Positions 12,401 to 14,755 of a DNA stretch of 14,755 bases are shown one piece after another. Position 1 is the first letter of the stretch. The number at the start of each line of letters is the position of its first letter. Made by a program: the position numbers and the translations under genes. Source of the DNA: Bifidobacterium breve (GTDB taxonomy: Bacteria > Actinomycetota > Acidimicrobiia > IMCC26256 > PALSA-555); contig CAMDCC010000040.1 of the NCBI GenBank assembly GCA_945889545.1, positions 1 to 14,755 on the forward strand, written 5' to 3'. The notes below the pieces were generated by a model that was given only the letters and a program-made list of their open reading frames with translations, was not told the DNA's origin and made no database searches.

Positions 12401-12435
12401 CTTATGGGAAGGGGCGGCTTTATGGGAAGAGGCGG
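12401..12435. repeat. Imperfect 18-bp direct repeat at the end of rnhB
   Basis: CTTATGGGAAGGGGCGG (12401-12417) and TTTATGGGAAGAGGCGG (12419-12435) agree at 15 of 17 positions with an 18-bp period. The right copy covers the rnhB stop and last codons; the left copy is intergenic. A local duplication of the gene end is the simplest explanation. Confidence 0.5.
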
Positions 12436-13079
12436 CCGGGGGGAGGCGGCACGCCTGGCCAGCACAGGCCTTCCATGAAGATCCATGACCGGCGATGGAT
12501 AGCGCTCGGGCCGTACCCGCGCAGCGCTGCCTTGTGGGCCGGGGCCGGGTAGCCCACGTTCGACTCGAAGTCGTACGGCGGGAAGTGCTCGGCCTCCTCG
12601 CGCATCATCGCGTCGCGGGTGACCTTGGCCACGCACGATGCGGCCGCCACGGCGAGCACACTGGCGTCGCCTTTCACCACGAGCGTGCACCGGCTCCCGA
12701 GCTTCAAGTAGTCGTGGTTGCCGTCGAGGATCACGCGGTCGGGCTCGTACCCCTGGGCCGAGAGCATCGCCAGTGCTCGCTCCCCCGCCGTGCGCAGCGC
12801 GGCAGTCATGCCGAGCATGTCGCATTCGTCGTGCGATGCGTGGCCGATTCCGATGGCGCGCGCCCAATCTTGCACGGAAGCCGCGGCGAGCACGCGGTTC
12901 GGACGCGTCAGCTGCTTGGAGTCGCGCACGCCGCGCAGATGCTCAGGTGCCGGCACCACTGCGGCCACGGTCACGGGTCCAGCCCATGCGCCGCGACCGA
13001 CCTCGTCGATCCCGACGACGACGCGTTCACCCGCCTTCCAACACCGCCGCTCGAGGCGCAGTGTGGGCGACGCGGTCAT
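12420..13079 (-). CDS. rnhB: Ribonuclease HII
   Basis: This 219-residue RNase HII removes ribonucleotides from RNA/DNA hybrids and misincorporated ribonucleotides from DNA. Motifs are complete: GIDEVGRGAWAGPV with D25 and E26, RDSKQLT (52-58), VILDGN with D119, KGDASVLAVAAASCVAKVTRD with D138, and the C-terminal GYPAPAHKAALRGYGPSAIHRRSW. The four acidic residues match the DEDD active site of type 2 RNases H. ATG 13079 gives the usual short N-terminal extension. The start is 21 bp after the stop of the HAD phosphatase gene, so the two are probably co-transcribed. The extreme C-terminus (PPPPGRLFP) is encoded partly by a short direct repeat and is probably not functional. Confidence 0.96.
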   Translation of the reverse strand: MTASPTLRLERRCWKAGERVVVGIDEVGRGAWAGPVTVAAVVPAPEHLRGVRDSKQLTRPNRVLAAASVQDWARAIGIGHASHDECDMLGMTAALRTAGERALAMLSAQGYEPDRVILDGNHDYLKLGSRCTLVVKGDASVLAVAAASCVAKVTRDAMMREEAEHFPPYDFESNVGYPAPAHKAALRGYGPSAIHRRSWIFMEGLCWPGVPPPPGRLFP

Positions 13080-13100
13080 GGTCCGAACGTAGTCCTCTGC

Positions 13101-13760
13101 TCAGAGCTCCCTGGGGACAAGGGCACGGTGGACCTCATCCAGCGTTTCGAACGGCACGTGAGGGATGCCGCTCACGGCACACCACTGTGCGAGCGCGCCC
13201 TTGGCGAAGACCACATCCGACAGCAGTGCAGCCTTGCGGTCACTCGTGCCGTCGCCGACGAGGACGGTGGTGAGACCCGCGTGCTTTGCGTCTTTGATCG
13301 GGGCCTGCTTGCAGACCCCGCACGTCGAACACGGGCAGCAGCGATCCTCATGCGAGAACACGAGCTCTCCCGTGTCCCAGTCGACCGTGTTGGTGAGCAG
13401 CGGTACGCCCAGCGGGGCACAGACTTCCTCGGCGAAGAACCCGAATCCGTCGGACACGACGCTCACCTGCGCTCCGGCGTGGCGGAGTGCATCGAGCAAC
13501 GGCACAAATCCCGGATCGAGCTCGATCTCACGTGCCGTAGCGCGGAGCTGGGCCTCGTCGTGCGGCAACATCTCCCACTCGTCGAGGAGGCACTCTCGGC
13601 TCCCGATCTCACCGCTCGCGTATGCCTCGCTCGTGGCCTGCCAGTCACCGGTGCCGAGCTTCTGGAGCAGGTAGACGCCGGAGTCCGCATGGGTGATCGT
13701 GCCGTCGAAGTCGAGGAACACGGCCGCCCGCGCGAGATCCAGTCCCAGGCTCCGGTCCAC
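13101..13760 (-). CDS. HAD-superfamily (IB, SerB/MtnX-like) phosphatase with cysteine cluster
   Basis: This 219-residue cytoplasmic phosphatase has the HAD core: nucleophile motif FLDFDGTIT (D17, acid/base D19), motif II SVVSDGFG (S103), lysine K151 or K156, and motif IV LVGDGTSD (D170, D174). The cap lies between motifs I and II, as in subfamily IB (phosphoserine phosphatase, MtnX). A distinctive segment, RCCPCSTCGVCK (140-151), has five cysteines and may bind zinc; similar CxxCGxCK clusters occur in MtnX-like HAD proteins. The substrate is not predictable: phosphoserine, a methionine-salvage intermediate or another phosphomonoester are all possible, and no methionine-salvage gene is nearby. 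GTG 13760 is preferred over the in-frame TTG at 13763; an AGGGTGG lies just upstream. It is first in a run of same-strand genes and is divergent from the mannosidase. Confidence 0.85.
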   Translation of the reverse strand: MDRSLGLDLARAAVFLDFDGTITHADSGVYLLQKLGTGDWQATSEAYASGEIGSRECLLDEWEMLPHDEAQLRATAREIELDPGFVPLLDALRHAGAQVSVVSDGFGFFAEEVCAPLGVPLLTNTVDWDTGELVFSHEDRCCPCSTCGVCKQAPIKDAKHAGLTTVLVGDGTSDRKAALLSDVVFAKGALAQWCAVSGIPHVPFETLDEVHRALVPREL

Positions 13761-13784
13761 CAAACCACCCTATTGTCTTGGGCA

Positions 13785-14755
13785 ATGGCGCCGGTGACCG
13801 TGGCGATCGTGCCGCACACGCACTGGGACCGCGAGTGGTACGAACCGTTCCAGACGTTTCGTGTGCGACTCGTTGCGCTCCTCGATGAGCTGCTCGACCT
13901 GCTCGAACGCGACCTGTCGTACGCGCGGTTCCTGCTCGACGGACAGACGGCCGTGCTCGACGACTATCTCGAGATCCGCCCGGAGGCCGCGGCGCGCCTG
14001 GCGCGACTCATCGGGAGCGGTCGCGTGCAAGTGGGCCCATGGATGATCCTCATGGACGAGTTCATGGTCTCGGGCGAGACGCTCGTGCGCGATCTCCAGA
14101 TGGGAACCGCGCGTGCCACCGAGCTCGGTGGCGCGATGCCTGTCGGCTATCTCCCCGACATGTTCGGGCATGTCGCCCAGATGCCCCAGATCCTGCGGTT
14201 GGCTGGGCTCGAGCATGCCGTCGTGTGGCGCGGTGTCCCCGCGGCGATCGAGGAGACCGCGTTCTGGTGGGAAGCCCCCGACGGGTCACGCGTGCGGGCC
14301 GAGTACCTGTACGGCTCGTACTCGAACGGTCGCGACCTTCCCGACGATGCCAAGGCTCTCGTCGCGCGCGCTCGCGGCTACGAGCAAGAGCTCGGATCCG
14401 CGCGACTCGACGGTGGTGCGATGCTGCTCATGAACGGCACTGACCATCAGCTCCCGCAATCGTGGCTCGGACGAGTGGTCGCCGAAGCGAACGACATCCA
14501 GGACGCCTACCGGTTCGAGGTCACGTCCCTCGGCGAGCTGCTGCCCACCCAGCCCACCGCGGGGATCGCAACCTGGGCGGGCGAGCTGCGCTCCGGCGCC
14601 CGCGCCAACGTGCTCATGGGTGTGGCGTCGAACCGGGTCGACGTACACCAGGCGTGCGCCGCGGCCGAACGCGCGATGGAACGACGAGCCGAGCCGCTCA
14701 GCGCGCTGTTCCTCGCCGCCGACCAGTACCCCGACGCACTGCTACGAGTCGGATG
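13785..14755 (+). CDS. Alpha-mannosidase, glycoside hydrolase family 38, N-terminal part (runs off window)
   Basis: The visible 323 residues are the N-terminal catalytic half of a GH38 enzyme, a Zn-dependent retaining alpha-mannosidase. Signature PHTHWDREWYEPFQ (10-23) supplies the zinc ligands (H13 and D15 positions). GPWMILMDEF (84-93) follows, and MPVGYLPDMFGHVAQMPQIL (118-137) contains D125, the nucleophile and zinc ligand. NGTDHQLP and the later region also match the family. The full protein should be 800-1000 residues; the rest lies beyond the right edge. ATG 13785 is chosen because the signature starts nine residues later, as in bacterial GH38 proteins. No signal peptide is seen, so the enzyme is probably cytoplasmic. 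A TATTGT at 13771-13776 could be a -10 for a near-leaderless transcript. The divergent HAD gene starts only 24 bp away. Confidence 0.95.
   Translation, partial: MAPVTVAIVPHTHWDREWYEPFQTFRVRLVALLDELLDLLERDLSYARFLLDGQTAVLDDYLEIRPEAAARLARLIGSGRVQVGPWMILMDEFMVSGETLVRDLQMGTARATELGGAMPVGYLPDMFGHVAQMPQILRLAGLEHAVVWRGVPAAIEETAFWWEAPDGSRVRAEYLYGSYSNGRDLPDDAKALVARARGYEQELGSARLDGGAMLLMNGTDHQLPQSWLGRVVAEANDIQDAYRFEVTSLGELLPTQPTAGIATWAGELRSGARANVLMGVASNRVDVHQACAAAERAMERRAEPLSALFLAADQYPDALLRVG

Noticed and set aside
1..14755. CRISPR arrays, tRNA or rRNA genes, insertion sequences, phage genes
   Set aside because: No regularly spaced repeats, cloverleaf, transposase or phage motifs were recognised on either strand.

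Overview
The window is about 14.8 kb of GC-rich, densely packed bacterial DNA. It is most likely from an actinobacterium, possibly an uncultured Acidimicrobiia-like lineage. This rests on a mycobacterial-type ImuA'/ImuB/DnaE2 mutasome, LexA boxes of the TCGAAC-N4-GTTCGA type, many GTG/TTG starts, near-leaderless promoters, a mycothiol-type DinB-superfamily protein, and a cyclase-STAND ATPase-TPR family common in high-GC Gram-positives. No phylogenetic search was possible, so the taxon is an inference.

Layout: (1) 1-1623, minus strand: N-terminal 541 residues of the error-prone polymerase DnaE2, running off the left edge, with a LexA box in its promoter. (2) 1737-2228, plus: gluconokinase, divergent from dnaE2. 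(3) 2225-8268: accessory block with two tandem paralogous class III nucleotidyl cyclase-STAND NTPase-TPR genes on the minus strand. The first is intact (2225-4975). The second (5480-8268) is broken by an in-frame TAG and a frameshift. Between them, on the plus strand, lies a DUF4258-DUF2283 pair whose DUF4258 member has an in-frame TGA. (4) 8322-8941, minus: a VapBC-type toxin-antitoxin pair with tandem palindromes over its promoter. (5) 8998-11290, minus: imuA'-imuB, with a second LexA box. (6) 11391-13760, minus: NifU-N-like protein, TIGR03086/DinB-like protein, RNase HII and a cysteine-rich HAD phosphatase, probably co-transcribed. (7) 13785 to the right edge, plus: N-terminal part of a GH38 alpha-mannosidase.

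How the genes fit together: ImuA', ImuB and DnaE2 form the SOS mutagenesis complex, usually encoded as one cassette. Here imuA'B and dnaE2 are on the same strand but separated by about 7.4 kb of unrelated genes. Each half has its own LexA box, and both boxes share the same 14-bp core placed in the 17-bp spacer of a near-leaderless promoter. The separating block holds signalling ATPases, two toxin-antitoxin-like pairs and three inactivating lesions, which looks like accessory DNA in decay. No tRNA, rRNA, transposase, CRISPR array or phage gene was seen. No gene-free stretch exceeds about 115 bp.
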